From assembly GCA_944548615.1 (NCBI GenBank), contig CALYMY010000068.1:27501-91500 (forward strand): a DNA stretch of 64,000 bases, given 5' to 3'. Positions 42,991-53,874 of the stretch are shown piece after piece. The position numbers and the translations under genes were made by a program. The notes under the pieces were generated by a model. It ran no database searches. It was not told where the DNA came from and was given only the letters and a program-made list of their open reading frames with translations. This DNA comes from Micropterix aruncella. Lineage: Eukaryota; Arthropoda; Insecta; Lepidoptera; Micropterigidae. Position 1 is the first letter of the stretch; each line of letters begins with the position of its first letter.

Positions 42991-43549
42991 GTATGCAGAA
43001 TCAAACAGTAGCAAGATAGAAGAAAAATTAAAGATATTCCTTTTAAATAAACATTCACGAGGAGATCATATAAGTAATATCAAGACAGACATTCGGAATA
43101 GACTTCGCATCACGAAGACAACGTACAATCAAATTTCATCTTTCGACAGAACGGGGTTGAAAACAATCGTACTATACAGCCGACATCCCTACGATGCAGC
43201 TGTCAAATTGAAACAAAACAGTTTTTAGTTGTCGTTATGTGTTAGTTATTAAGAAGTGTATAAAGGTGTTAAATTAGTGTAAGGTATGTGATATTGGATT
43301 GGATGGCTGCTTAATACAAGTAAGATTGTTCAAATTATTATAATTGCAGTATATCCGTGCGTTATAACTGCCGAAGCTGGCCATACTATAAAACTTGTTA
43401 TAGTTGATATTTTTTTAATATATTATGCAAATATGTATGTTGTCATAAGTATGAATAAGATCGATGCGTCTTACCCTGTTTCGCGCTATAATTGAAATAG
43501 AAAGCCAATACCATCTGCTTGTCGTACTGCCGCTACCTAATTGGTTAAG

Positions 43550-43690
43550 CGTGAACCTTTTTTTATAAGGCCAGTACTTGATTGAGACTGCAGGCCGTCA
43601 ATAAACGACGAAGCCTCATTGATTGAGATATTTGAAACTACCTGGTTTCACAAGAGACGAAGTCCGTGAACCAGCGTAGCGATAAATTAA
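43550..43690 (+). promoter_or_regulatory. possible LTR-type promoter and poly-A region
   Basis: TTTTTTTATAAGG (43557-43569), then ATTGAGACTGCAGG, AATAAACGACG (43600) and ACGAAGTCCGTGAACC. The close TATA and AATAAA are as in short R regions of insect LTRs. No matching second LTR found. Confidence 0.3.
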
Positions 43691-44154
43691 GAAAAAAAAT
43701 GTATATACGTATGTCGTAATTGATTCGACATACACAGTAATATAGGTTATGATAAGTTGTGTTTTTGTGCTATATTGCGTATTGTCATATTATCATGTTA
43801 TTATTATTTAATACAAAGCTACAAAGAGAGCCATAATATATGTAAATGAATTGTATCAACTAAAAATTTTATATTACAATATATCGAATATTTTGCCGGA
43901 AAAAGTGTTCATATTTTTTAATCAAAAGAATACCATACCTGAGAATACAAATAGACTGAGCTAAATCATAATTAGAAGTGGATTCGATAGATCAGATACC
44001 GCACTAACGGATGAACGAACGCAGTAATGGAGTAAGCGGGATTGGCGCCTTTACTATAAATTTATCTCGTTATCCAATATATAAAAAAAATAACTCCTGA
44101 GTTCACAACGCCCTGACGGAAGACTGTAGCATCCGTCAGTGTGATAAATAGTGC

Positions 44155-44912
44155 AGCGACAAATCAAACAAAGTCCGATATTCAGTAATGATCAACAGCG
44201 TACTTATAAGGACATTATAAAAAAAATCCCAGCTGATTGGAGCAATCGTCAATCGATATTGAGAAAGTGACTTAAAACTATTAGCATACATTGATCTGGA
44301 AGTATCTAACTATAGAACACCTTTGATAATCCCCTAGATAGGAATTGTGTCATAGAACATCAAAAAATCAATATTTCTCATCGAGACGAGATCTTAAAAG
44401 TGTATGTTACAAGCCGATCTTAACTTATAAACCTCAAATTGATTCAAACTATCTAAAACCAAGTGCATAAGGATCTAACAAATTGGTCTAGACACATAGA
44501 ATACTCATTATTATTCTTCTTCTTCTTTTGGAGAATACATTTTAGTCAGGACAGGAGAATTTCATATATGAAGGAGCACGTACAAGAGGAAACAGGGCTA
44601 TTGAATTAAAATCTCTATTCTCTGCATACTTTGAGTATCTTTATACATATATTAGCATCATCCTCTTCTTTCTAGTCATTTCTCCGTTCAATTTTACCTT
44701 CTTCATCAAGCGCTTATCGCTGATGACACATCGCGCGCACGTTTAAATAAGTAGTAATAAAAATAAGTAAAAAATAAACGCTACAAAATGGCTTGCCCAA
44801 AGTGGGGCCGATCATGATCATTGCGAGATATTGTCATCTGACATCTTACATCTTACAAATTAAATTAAAAATTAATAAATTAAAAAAATAAATTCTCTAC
44901 AATTGCTACAAA
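44155..44912 (+). repeat. probable LTR/leader segment, related to tandem block at 50930-52110
   Basis: 44255-44650 matches, at high identity, the 356-bp unit repeated at 50930-52110 (AACACCTTTGATAATCC, CGAGACGAGAT, GAATACTCATTATTATTC). The right edge ...GCTACA sits two to three bases before a primer-binding site, as an LTR 3' end would. Confidence 0.5.
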
Positions 44913-44913
44913 A

Positions 44914-44931
44914 TGGCGCCCAACGTGGGGC
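44914..44931 (+). other. tRNA-Lys-type primer-binding site
   Basis: TGGCGCCCAACGTGGGGC is the known complement of the tRNA-Lys(1,2) 3' end used by several retroelements. A degenerate second version (TGGCTTGCCCAAAGTGGGGC) lies at 44789-44808, both preceded by GCTACAAAA. Confidence 0.75.
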
Positions 44932-45581
44932 CTGATTAAAACATTTTAAAGTGAACGGGAACTACTTAGTAGAAGATAAACATAGTAATAATTAATACTT
45001 TTGAATAAATATCGTTCGTTCATCGGTGAGGCTAATAAATATATAGATACTATCATTGGATGATAATATCATTGGATGTTAATACATGTATATATTGGTT
45101 CTTTTTGTGAGTTTTGGGCGAGGAATTTGAAATTTCACTCGCGAATATTTTATTGTTTGCTTGTTTGTTTTTTGAGTGTTGACAATAAGGTCGCACCACA
45201 TATATGATAAATATTAAGTTGTAATTACTATCTAGCAAATACTATAATATTATTTTTCTGTGTTACGGTGATACCATCGCACAGATCATCTTGAATGTTT
45301 TTATGTTATCTTGTTAAATATTTGCAATATTAGCAAGGGAGTTATATCGGAGGTTGATTATAAGATATATAACATTATAAGATATAATAATAAACCCCGT
45401 TCTGCGAAAGTGCGAATTAATCTTTTTATGCGAATCTTAATTATTAATTTTCTTTATAAATGTTCTGTCTTGTCTGCATAAATTATTATAATATCATCTC
45501 GTGAATTGCAAAATAAATATAAAATATTATAATAATAAATAAAAAGATTTCCAATATAGAAAAATAATAACAATATAAATA

Positions 45582-46868
45582 ATGTCGTATACCGCATCAA
45601 CGTCAAAAAGACGCCGATTAGCATTAGATATTGAGCAGGGCCGTATTAGGAGCATGTTCGATAGGGAGCTTAGTCCGCATAATTCATTATATGAGTATAA
45701 TAGATTAGCAGAGCAAGCAGCTGATCAGGTTTTCATAGATAAGGAAAGAGAGAATATGGCTAATATAATAAAAAATTTAGAAGAACAGTTGAAGGAGGCA
45801 ACGATAAATAATAATAATATCGCTTTAAATGAAAATAATTCAAATAAAATAATAAAGCAGGAAGGTGCATATGTGCCACCGACTGCGGGAAATATAAATG
45901 ATGTGTTTCGTTGGGGAATTAAGTTTACCGGAGAAGGATCAGTATTGGATTTCATTGAGACGTGCGAGGATAGATTGAGGTCTCGACGCGTTAGCGGAAA
46001 TACATTAGTAGAATCATTTACCGAATTATTAACTGGACCCGCATTGAAATGGTTTCGTTCAATGAGAACCGATCAGTTGACATGGTCCGAGTTAAAGAGG
46101 AAGTTAATCGAGCGTTTTGAAGCTTTGAATTACCAAATTAAAATGGATAGTCACATAAGAAATCTAAAACAAAAGCCCCAACAGAGCATAGAAGAGTATA
46201 TGACCGAGGTTAGAGGTTTCAACGCATTATTGCGTGAACCAATAAAAGATACAATTTTATTAGAAATACTAAAAATAAATGTTGCCGATCGTTATAAGCC
46301 CATATTAGGCGCACAAATTCTGACTACTGTCGAAGAGCTCGTAAAGTATGCGAAAAACTTTGAGCAATACATAAATAAAGAGGAAGCTAACCCAATTAAA
46401 GAAGTATATCGCGGAAATTATAAGAAACCGATGGTCGCGACGGTTATAGAAAAGAATAACTATAATCAAAATAAGCGCTATAATGACTTTCCTAGGAATG
46501 ACCAGCGCAATACAAATGATATGCCGTTTAACAATAATAGATTCCAAACATCAGGTAGAGGGCGCGGAAACATGAATCGTGGGCGCGGGGGATATAACTT
46601 ATCCGGACAGAGTAGAATTGTGAACGAGATTAGATGTTTGAAATGTGAGGAAGTAGGTCATCACTTCACCACATGCCGGCAAATAAGGGGTAAAATCTGT
46701 TTCGGGTGTCGTGCGGAGGGCGTGACAAAATTTGAATGCGCCCGATGCAATAATAATAAGGGGATATCAAATATAAATAATATAAATAGAACGTCGGGAG
46801 ATGTAAGGAACGATCAAGATTCGGTAGTGAGACCCGTTTCTCGTCAGGAGAATTCGGGAAACGAATAG
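45582..46868 (+). CDS. LTR-retrotransposon Gag, intact 428-codon frame, no pol
   Basis: The structural protein that would form the capsid and package element RNA. A coiled-coil-like segment (residues 50-75) is followed by the Retrotrans_gag capsid fold (about 108-260: FTGEGSVLDFIETCEDRL, GPALKWFRSM, LIERFEALNY). Then come an RG-rich RNA-binding stretch (GRGRGNMNRGRGG, 325-337) and a zinc knuckle CLKCEEVGHHFTTC (C352, C355, H360, C365). A second knuckle (C373, C376, V381, C386) has Val in place of His. The frame is undamaged, the start is the first ATG, and a primer-binding site lies 650 bp upstream. No protease, RT, RNase H or integrase frame follows before 48551. It is therefore either a gag-only non-autonomous element or a retained gag. 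I cannot distinguish these. Confidence 0.85.
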   Translation: MSYTASTSKRRRLALDIEQGRIRSMFDRELSPHNSLYEYNRLAEQAADQVFIDKERENMANIIKNLEEQLKEATINNNNIALNENNSNKIIKQEGAYVPPTAGNINDVFRWGIKFTGEGSVLDFIETCEDRLRSRRVSGNTLVESFTELLTGPALKWFRSMRTDQLTWSELKRKLIERFEALNYQIKMDSHIRNLKQKPQQSIEEYMTEVRGFNALLREPIKDTILLEILKINVADRYKPILGAQILTTVEELVKYAKNFEQYINKEEANPIKEVYRGNYKKPMVATVIEKNNYNQNKRYNDFPRNDQRNTNDMPFNNNRFQTSGRGRGNMNRGRGGYNLSGQSRIVNEIRCLKCEEVGHHFTTCRQIRGKICFGCRAEGVTKFECARCNNNKGISNINNINRTSGDVRNDQDSVVRPVSRQENSGNE

Positions 46869-48551
46869 GAGGCACTCCGATAGGAAGATTTCATATCAAG
46901 GATTTAATGAAGGTTAGCGGACGGTGTTAAAACTTACAAGTTATTATATATACATAGAGTGCAAAGATAATGTCATTATTATTATAGAGCAGAGATACGC
47001 AACCTTTTGTTAAAATATATTTTAAAATGCCTAATTTTTATTCAGCGCTACTAATAGTGACTGACGATTAATAATTTATTATGATGTTCTTTTAAGGGAC
47101 ATAACCATAAGTAATTTGCTTGTATTATATGAATAGTCAATGAATTATATTATAGTAAACATACCATTTAATTACTACCTATCAGTACCTTGTAACAATA
47201 TTCATTCCATCCTGACCCGCATCCTATTCATAATCCTCAACCACCAATCCTACTCACATTCCTCAACTACCAACTCCATTATTCCACAAACCTTACTTAC
47301 ACTGTACTGAAACGTTTTAACTTTTTGAGTCGTCATTAAAAATTTGCTTTTAAGCAAGGCGTTGACATTTCATAGGACAAGAAGATAATTAGTTTAAAGT
47401 AGTTACACATAATTAAATATATATGTATGTATATAAATATATATATATATATATACATACATATACTATATGACAGAGGGAGTTGGCAACATCCGCTAAT
47501 CAAAATATCATTAGAGAAGGGAAATTTAAAAACATTATAATATAAATAATAGTGGACAACATGTCTCACTACATAATAAATATATAAATAAATAAATTAA
47601 AGATAGACATCACGTAGTCGAAGTCAACGACACCGGAGGTTAACGACAATAATAGTTAAACCTAAAGGGGATTTTAATAATATAATAATAATAAATAACC
47701 ATATACGGAATAACGTTGATTAAATACCGTAAAATAATGAGGATGAAAATATGTTCTGTGGTAAAATTTTATAATAATGAAGTCTTGTGTGGTATAAGCC
47801 GCGACAAGAGATAAATATATTTTTTTTGTTATCAAGATGTTTTAGAGTAGTTAAAAATGGAAATATAATAGTGACAAATATTATGATAAAAATATAATAA
47901 CGTGTGCCATATAGTACATGTCCGGTTATCGATGTATATGGAGGATAACAAATATATGTTTAATAAAAGTATAATGGAGCTAAACCTTATACCATAATAT
48001 AGATACGTATGTCATATAACATACGTACGGTTATCGATTTGTAGGGAGGATAACGATATATAAAGATAACAACGATGTGGCAGTAAATGATCTTGGGTTG
48101 ATAATGATGATTTTTCGGTGGGTCTGAAGACTGACATGTCGGCGAACAAGCCATAGGACTGCAGGGCTAGGACGGATGTTTTTTTGTTAGGAGTTTATAA
48201 TAGGAGTGATTCATGACGCTCCGGAATGCCTGGCGACGGTTTAAATAGGTTCGTCCAATAATCCGAAGCGCAGGGTTCCAAAATAATGCAACGAGTTGAG
48301 TGCGTTGGCATTTTTCCCCAGGGCTGCTAGATAGGGAGATATTATTAGATTATAGGCTGATATGGGTCCTTTCACGAACTCGTGTAGATTGGGACGGGGG
48401 TTTTTGAAGATAGGAGATATAATAATTATTATCTATAATATTAAGTTGAGAAGTTGAAATAAATATATAGAAGTTTCTAAATTAGTTTAAATATTGGAGG
48501 AGATATACAGTAACGTTCCAAAAGAATGAGGCGAAGTATGAAGACGCAATT
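46869..48551. other. non-coding region after gag
   Basis: AT-rich, no pol remnants seen in six frames. A direct repeat of about 50 bp spaced about 105 bp (GGTTATCGATGTATATGGAGGATAAC at 47935 and its relative at 48033; words shared GGTTATCGAT, GGAGGATAAC). A purine tract GATTGGGACGGGGG at 48388 could be a polypurine tract. TATATA repeat at 47417-47455. Confidence 0.45.
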
Positions 48552-49429
48552 TTAACCCTTCAAATGAAAGGCGTCCTTTTGGGGATGCAAGTTTTAATAC
48601 ACTGAAATGAAGGGCGTCCATTTGGGGACGCGATGGGGGCCGTTTGCGAAAAAATCCATTTAAAAATAGAACGGGCTTCTTTATTTTATCGTATGATGCC
48701 AGAAAATAGCCAAAGATTCGTTACTATTAAATTCTACGATAGTATCATGCGATAAAAGCTGTATGAGATATTGCAACACTCCAAACGTCGTGGAACTTTC
48801 CACTGTTGACAGCGACACAAAGCGCCGAACGAGTGCTACGCGGCGCGCAACAATTATTGTGATTTTAAGTGTTTTTAGTTGGATTTTACCCGTAAAAGTG
48901 AGTTATATGCATTCTAAAATTGTGTAGGAATGATAATTACCGATTGGAGCAGGCCATTTCCTTTTTTTCACTTAGTTTTTAGTAAATTTGTGAAGTGACG
49001 TATCGCATTCTCGATGGCGTCGCAGCGAAAATATTTTCGAAACGAATGATATCAGGCGAATGTAGTAATAATATTGGTTTATTTCGCTTATAAAATCGTT
49101 ATTATTCAATATAGGAGGTATATACTCAAGGAATTAGATGTATTTTGATATTTACACGTCGTTTACAAATGCAACCACGTTTTCATAGTTTATATCTTGG
49201 CGGCAAAAACCGAGATTTTTCAATGTTTGTAGAGAAGGCTTGGATTTCTATCGATATGAAACAACAAAAAAATACGGAAAAAAAATTTTTTTTTTCGATA
49301 TATTTATTTTTGAGAAATTTGGTTATTTGAATATCGGGTTTTATAGGAAAACTAAAATGCAGCTTAAAATAACATACAACTTTTTTTCAATTTGGGCTTA
49401 TTTACTGAGGAAATCTAGACTGTGTCTCA

Positions 49430-49735
49430 CCATGCGGTGTAAGATCGTTATACCAGCCTGGGGTGACGGGTTCGCCCGTTGTAGTCGACAACCCAAGTTG
49501 TTAGTCAGAGTGCACAGTCGATTGGCTTATGCCGCACGGTGCGCAGACCGTCCAGGAGCGCCAGAAGTTTGATTCCTAGGGGAAACTGACCATAAGGCCA
49601 GAGTCCTACCCGGGCTCGCATTTCATGCGTGGAGGCCGTCGGATAGGTGTCGACTCGTGAGTGTGACCAACCCTGAACAGAATGGGTCTTCGTGGCTACC
49701 TCAGCGAGGGCCCATTAACTTTCTCAACGGTCAAC
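49430..49735. repeat. family DR fragments: block C forward, block A inverted
   Basis: 49446-49490 matches block C end (ATCGTTATACCAGCCTGGGG, TGACGGGTTCGCCCG). 49515-49735 matches the reverse complement of block A (GCACGGTGCGCAGACCGTCC, GACTCGTGAGTGTGACC). Confidence 0.65.
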
Positions 49736-49802
49736 AGCACAGACACGATTGGGTTACTAACTATTTTGTTTTTTTTTTGAAAAATGTATTTTTGTTTTTT
49801 AG

Positions 49803-50005
49803 ATGTCTTTTAATCGAGATCCGGATCGGACGCCGCCCCAGGCGTTCCTAGATCTCCTGGAGGAGTCGGGGTCCAATTCGGATGAAATAGATGAGGGTGC
49901 AGCGCCGGCGTTCTGGGATGATGACGTTGGATATGACGATGACGACGCAGATATCGTGAAAATGTCGATCGATTTTCAAAGCCCCGGCGGAACTCTGGGT
50001 AATTA
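49803..50005 (+). CDS. unknown gene U, exon 1: acidic N-terminus
   Basis: Starts with ATG directly after acceptor TTTTTTTTAG and ends before donor GTAAGT at 50006. Encodes MSFNRDPDRTPPQAFLDLLE, then an acidic stretch (FWDDDVGYDDDDADIV). An acidic N-terminus after TTAA-type ends is reminiscent of piggyBac transposases, but no sequence match is recognised. Confidence 0.5.
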
Positions 50006-50077
50006 GTAAGTATATAAAGAATTCCATGTTATTTTCAGAATTTATCGTCAATTTATTGTATTTTTGTCTTTCAATAG

Positions 50078-50272
50078 TGAGTCGCCGCTGTCATCATCCC
50101 GGTTGTTGGCTGCGCCGCTGCCTCCACCACGCGGGCCGGTTGCAGCCCTCGCTGGCACAGCGCGGGGACTGCCCGTTCCGGCCCAGCATCCGCCACCCGC
50201 CGCCGCCTAGAACCCAGCGCTCGCCCGCCGGGCCGCCCACCCGACGCCTATTTTTCGCCCAACTACAGAGAG
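50078..50272 (+). pseudogene. unknown gene U, exon 2 with frameshift
   Basis: Acceptor TTTCAATAG, donor GAG|GTATAA. GC-rich, Pro/Ser/Ala-rich. Read in phase from exon 1 it gives ESPLSSSRLLAAPLPPPRGP and meets TAG at 50207-50209. The downstream half is open in another frame (PPGRPPDAYFSPNYRE), which is the one that joins in phase to exon 3. A one-base shift around 50165-50205 is the simplest explanation. Confidence 0.45.
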
Positions 50273-50388
50273 GTATAAAATACAAATATTTATTTATTTT
50301 CCAAAACTTTTCGGTACGAGTACTTTACCTTCCTAATAACTCACATGAATACTCAATATCATTAAAACCATAGATTTAAGTAGCAAAA

Positions 50389-50600
50389 TTGCGTTTAAAA
50401 GTATCCGAAGACGACTCTATTCGACCATTCGGCTACCCGATACCAGGAGATAGCCGGACAAAGGATGCCATGGTCCGCGATAGATTCGGTACACACCGAT
50501 CACCGCAAGACAAGGGAGAGGATCACTCGAGCGACTTCGAACCTGTAACCAGTTTCGAATCGCTAATCGCTAGTTTAGGTAGGTTTAGGACAGCTGCCTT
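50389..50600 (+). repeat. family DR block B fragment (left arm of inverted pair)
   Basis: GCCGGACAAAGGATGCCATG and CGAACCTGTAACCAGT match block B of the 22559 copy. 50421-50499 is repeated in inverted orientation at 53780-53857 with only a CA insertion. Confidence 0.65.
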
Positions 50601-50849
50601 GCCGCATGTGAACGTTTACCGTACCGCCCATTCGCTCCCCCTTCGAAGCCGAAGAATGTGAGATGCGGAAATTGCGGTTTTAGATAATTTTTCCAGGAAG
50701 GAGTTTGAAATTTTCCCGGAGAGACCGAGATATTTATAGAGTCACCCGTTCTCTCAATCTCGGTCTTCGGCGGGTACAAATACACCAATTCTTCTAAGGA
50801 CGGTCAGATTATCGACGATCCTACTAAGCAGTATTTTGTTACTTTTCAG

Positions 50850-50911
50850 ACATCGCCGCTGCGTACGCGCTCTGCTTCCCCTGTCTGCCTTTCGCCGCCT
50901 AGCACTCTAAG
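50850..50911 (+). CDS. unknown gene U, exon 3
   Basis: Acceptor TACTTTTCAG, donor AAG|GTCTGT. The 62 nt encode TSPLRTRSASPVCLSPPSTL, a Ser/Pro-rich linker, open in the frame leading into exon 4. Confidence 0.4.
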
Positions 50912-50929
50912 GTCTGTATTTATTCATTT

Positions 50930-52110
50930 TTCTGGAAGTCTCTAACTGTAGAACACCTTTGATAATCCACTATATATAGATAATCCACTATATACATTGA
51001 TCTGGAAGTCTCTAACTATAGAACACCTTTGATAATCCACTATATAGGAATTGTGTCATAGTACATCAAAAATCAATAATATTCACCGAGACGAGATTTT
51101 AAAAGTGTATGTTACCAGCCGATTCTAACTTATAAACCTCAAATTGATTCAAACTATCTAAAACCAAGTGCATAAGGACCTAACAAATGGGTCTAGACAC
51201 ATAGAATACTCATTATTATTCTTCTTCTTCTTTTGGAGAATACATTTTAGTCAGGATAGGAGAATTTCATATATGAAGGAGCTCTCGTACAAGTGAAAAC
51301 AGGGCAATCATCATCCGATATTGGAAAAGTGACTTAAAACTATTAGCATACATTGATCTGGAAGTCTCTAACTATAGAACACCTTTGATAATCCACTATA
51401 TAGGAATTGTGTCATAGTACATCAAAAATCAATATTATTCACCGAGACGAGATTTTAAAAGTGTATGTTACCAGCCGATTCTAACTTATAAACCTCAAAT
51501 TGATTCAAACTAGCTAAAACCAAGTGCATAAGGACCTAACAAATGGGTCTAGACACATAGAATACTCATTATTATTCTTCTTCTTCTTTTGGAGAATACA
51601 TTTTAGTCAGGATAGGAGAATTTCATATATGAAGGAGCTCTCGTACAAGTGAAAACAGGGCAATCATCATCCGATATTGGAAAAGTGACTTAAAACTATT
51701 AGCATACATTGATCTGGAAGTCTCTAACTATAGAACACCTTTGATAATCCACTATATAGGAATTGTGTCATAGTACATCAAAAATCAATATTATTCACCG
51801 AGACGAGATTTTAAAAGTGTATGTTACCAGCCGATTCTAACTTATAAACCTTAAATTGATTCAAACTAGCTAAAACCAAGTGCATAAGGACCTAACAAAT
51901 GGGTCTAGATACATAGAATACTCATTATTATTCTTCTTTTTCTTTTGGAGAATACATTTTAGTCAGGATAGCAGAATTTCGTATATGAAGGAGCTCATAC
52001 AAGAGAAAACAGGGCTATTTCACTTGAAATCTCAATTATCTGCATACTTTGAATATCTTTATACATATATTAGTACATATATATATTATTACATATATAT
52101 TAGTACATAT
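50930..52110 (+). repeat. tandem repeat, 356-bp unit, about three copies
   Basis: Units start with CAATCATCATCCGATATTGG at 51305 and 51661. An incomplete first unit begins near 50930. Copies are nearly identical to each other and to the single segment at 44255-44650 upstream of gag. This is probably LTR or leader sequence of that retroelement amplified in tandem inside the intron between exons 3 and 4 of gene U. Confidence 0.8.
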
Positions 52111-52139
52111 AGTATACATAGGAAATAATACACGAGATT

Positions 52140-52430
52140 TGGTTTAGGTAGTAATATATAATTTAATAAAACAACTTAAATTATTAGCGAGAGCAATTGA
52201 GACTCCGCATACATTGGACCCCTTTCAAGCAGGTACTTCTTTATAAGTATTTTGAATGAATTTAAGTTGTTTGCATTCTTATAACTCTCATTTAAATTAT
52301 TATAAAATCTCGGCGCAAGGAAGTAAAAATGCCTTTGGGCAAATGAGGACTTTACAATCGGAATATTATAATTCGACCCAGTAGCTTGCCTTGTGTTTTT
52401 AGTTTGTTGGCTTCTTGTCTGCTGATCCTT
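52140..52430 (-). pseudogene. LINE RT C-terminal fragment
   Basis: The minus strand encodes TRQATGSNYNIPIVKSSFAQ, RHFYFLAPRFYNNLNESYK and FKIFIKKYLL, the usual end of a Jockey/CR1 LINE polyprotein. No RT core. Confidence 0.6.
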
Positions 52431-52439
52431 GATTCTGTG

Positions 52440-52580
52440 AAACTCAATTCAGTAGCCTCCTCGTGTGAAAGGCTACCCCAGGTAAGGCTCTTGCGTCTCA
52501 GGCCTCACGGCTAGTGGATCGGTTTCTCCTGGTGGATTTCCCCGGGCGCTACTGGACGGTTTGCGTACCGTTTGACAATT
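52440..52580 (+). repeat. family DR block A fragment
   Basis: GCGTCTCAGGCCTCACGGCT, GTTTCTCCTGGTGG and GCGCTACTGGACGGTTTGCG match 22640-22775. Confidence 0.7.
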
Positions 52581-52689
52581 TGAATATTACGATGAATAAT
52601 TTTACTACATATCTTTTCTACTACTTATGAATAATTTTACTACGTATCAATTGATTTTATATTCCCTAAGGGGATTCATTTTTCACTGG

Positions 52690-52790
52690 ACTGTTACGGG
52701 ATGACATAACGATTCTAGTAATACCGCAGACTTCTAAATCGGTCTAAGCGTTTAGAAGTTATGATGGAATAAAGAAACAGAAATTTGCGG
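52690..52790 (-). repeat. dispersed repeat family R2x, inverted copy
   Basis: The reverse complement gives TTCTTTATTCCATCATAACT, ACCGATTTAGAAGTCTG and GTTATGTCATCCCG, matching the other copies. Confidence 0.55.
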
Positions 52791-52890
52791 TCAGGGGAAA
52801 TTTTCGATCACTACAACAGAATTAGGTTTTTGAAATTGAATTGAAATTCAGACTTTCAATATTGAAATTCAATATTGTTTTAATTTTCAG

Positions 52891-53515
52891 GCAACCTCTG
52901 GCGGCGGCGGGGCGACTAGCAGCGGGCAGCGGACGCGGGAGAGCCGGCGCGCGACAAAGAGCGACGCGCGGCTTGCCGGGCAGCGCGGCAGGCGGCGAGC
53001 CAGGCGGCGAAGGAGGCGGCGCGACGGCCGGCCGAGGAGACCGCGCGGCAGGCCGCGGACGACGGGGGAGGGTAGCCGGCGGGGCACGGCGGGGCGCGGG
53101 CAGAGGTGGACGGCCGGGGGCATATAGACGCGGTAGGCACGCCGCCATGCGAGCTGTGGTCGGTGAGAATGTCTGGTGTCAAGGTGGTGAAATTGTAGAA
53201 GTATGTAAGACCGATGAAGACGTCCCCGCTGTATTGAAAGAGATGGTGGGTGAAACTGAGAGGGTTCGTCGTGATTGTCGCGCTAGGGAGTCAGCAAGAC
53301 GTCGACAGCGGGACGTCGGCACGAATGCGGACGAAGGCGACGAGAATGAGTTGTCGTTAGACGCGGAATCCGTCATAGCGCGGGAACTGTTCGGTGGCGA
53401 TAGGGCGGCTATGTACGCGGCTATGTACGCGATAGGGCGGCTTTATTTTTATGACATGTTTGTTTTATTTTTATCAAATGACTGTTACTGTATAATTTTT
53501 GTACTGGAAATTTAG
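52891..53515 (+). CDS. unknown gene U, exon 4: Arg/Gly-rich region and C-terminus
   Basis: Acceptor TTTTAATTTTCAG. The frame runs to TAG at 53513-53515. The first 85 residues are Gly/Arg/Ala-rich (GRGRAGARQRATRGLPG, GRRGRVAGGARRGAGRGGR), as in RG-type RNA-binding regions. A less biased part follows: ENVWCQGGEIVEVCKTDEDV, EMVGETERVRRDCRARESAR. A duplicated AAMYAAMY lies near the end. The region is over 80 percent GC at 52900-53110, unlike its surroundings. It joins in phase with exon 3. No known domain recognised. The last 20 residues overlap a 69-bp segment repeated at 53661-53730, so the natural C-terminus may differ. Confidence 0.45.
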
Positions 53516-53730
53516 TAAATACTATTTTGTACTAGAAATTTAGTACCAATAAAAAGCATAAGTCGCATAAAAAATAAAGAAACGTATAATTGTATACCGA
53601 ATATACCTACCAACTAATAAAAGTTTTTATTTTAGTCGGTTCAATTGTTTTGTTTGTTTTTATGACATGTTTGTTTTATTTTTATCAAATGACTGTTACT
53701 GTAAAATTTTTGTACTGGAAATTTAGTAAA
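53450..53730 (+). repeat. direct repeat of 69 bp near 3' end of gene U
   Basis: TATGACATGTTTGTTTTATT through CTGGAAATTTAGTAAATA occurs at 53450-53521 and 53661-53730. AATAAAAAGCATAAG and further AATAAA words lie between. Confidence 0.75.
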
Positions 53731-53779
53731 TAAAAAAAAATGGTTTGTTGAGTTTTCTTCTACGAAATTTTAATGATGG

Positions 53780-53857
53780 ATCGGTGTACCGAATCTATCG
53801 CGGACCATGGCATCCTTTGTCCGGCTATCTCCTGGTATCGGGTAGCCGAATGGTCGA
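53780..53857 (-). repeat. inverted copy of DR block B core
   Basis: 78 bp that are the reverse complement of 50421-50499 (CCGGCTATCTCCTGGTATCG), near-identical at 3.3 kb distance. Confidence 0.85.
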
Positions 53858-53874
53858 ACAGAAATTTATAGCAG

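Noticed and set aside
42974..43228. 84-codon plus frame after the E2F repeats
   Set aside because: No recognisable domain. It begins inside the tandem repeat and has no supporting splice or promoter context, so it is not called as a gene.
38752..48551. Exons 1-3 of CRAL-TRIO gene A
   Set aside because: I looked for the exon 2 and 3 motifs (RFLR-type helix, LPL-x-D-GR-V) on the minus strand and found no convincing match, so none is reported.
52822..53182. Proline/Arg-rich minus-strand frames opposite exon 4
   Set aside because: GC-rich DNA without stop codons on either strand. The plus frame is preferred because it joins in phase with exon 3 and extends into less biased sequence.
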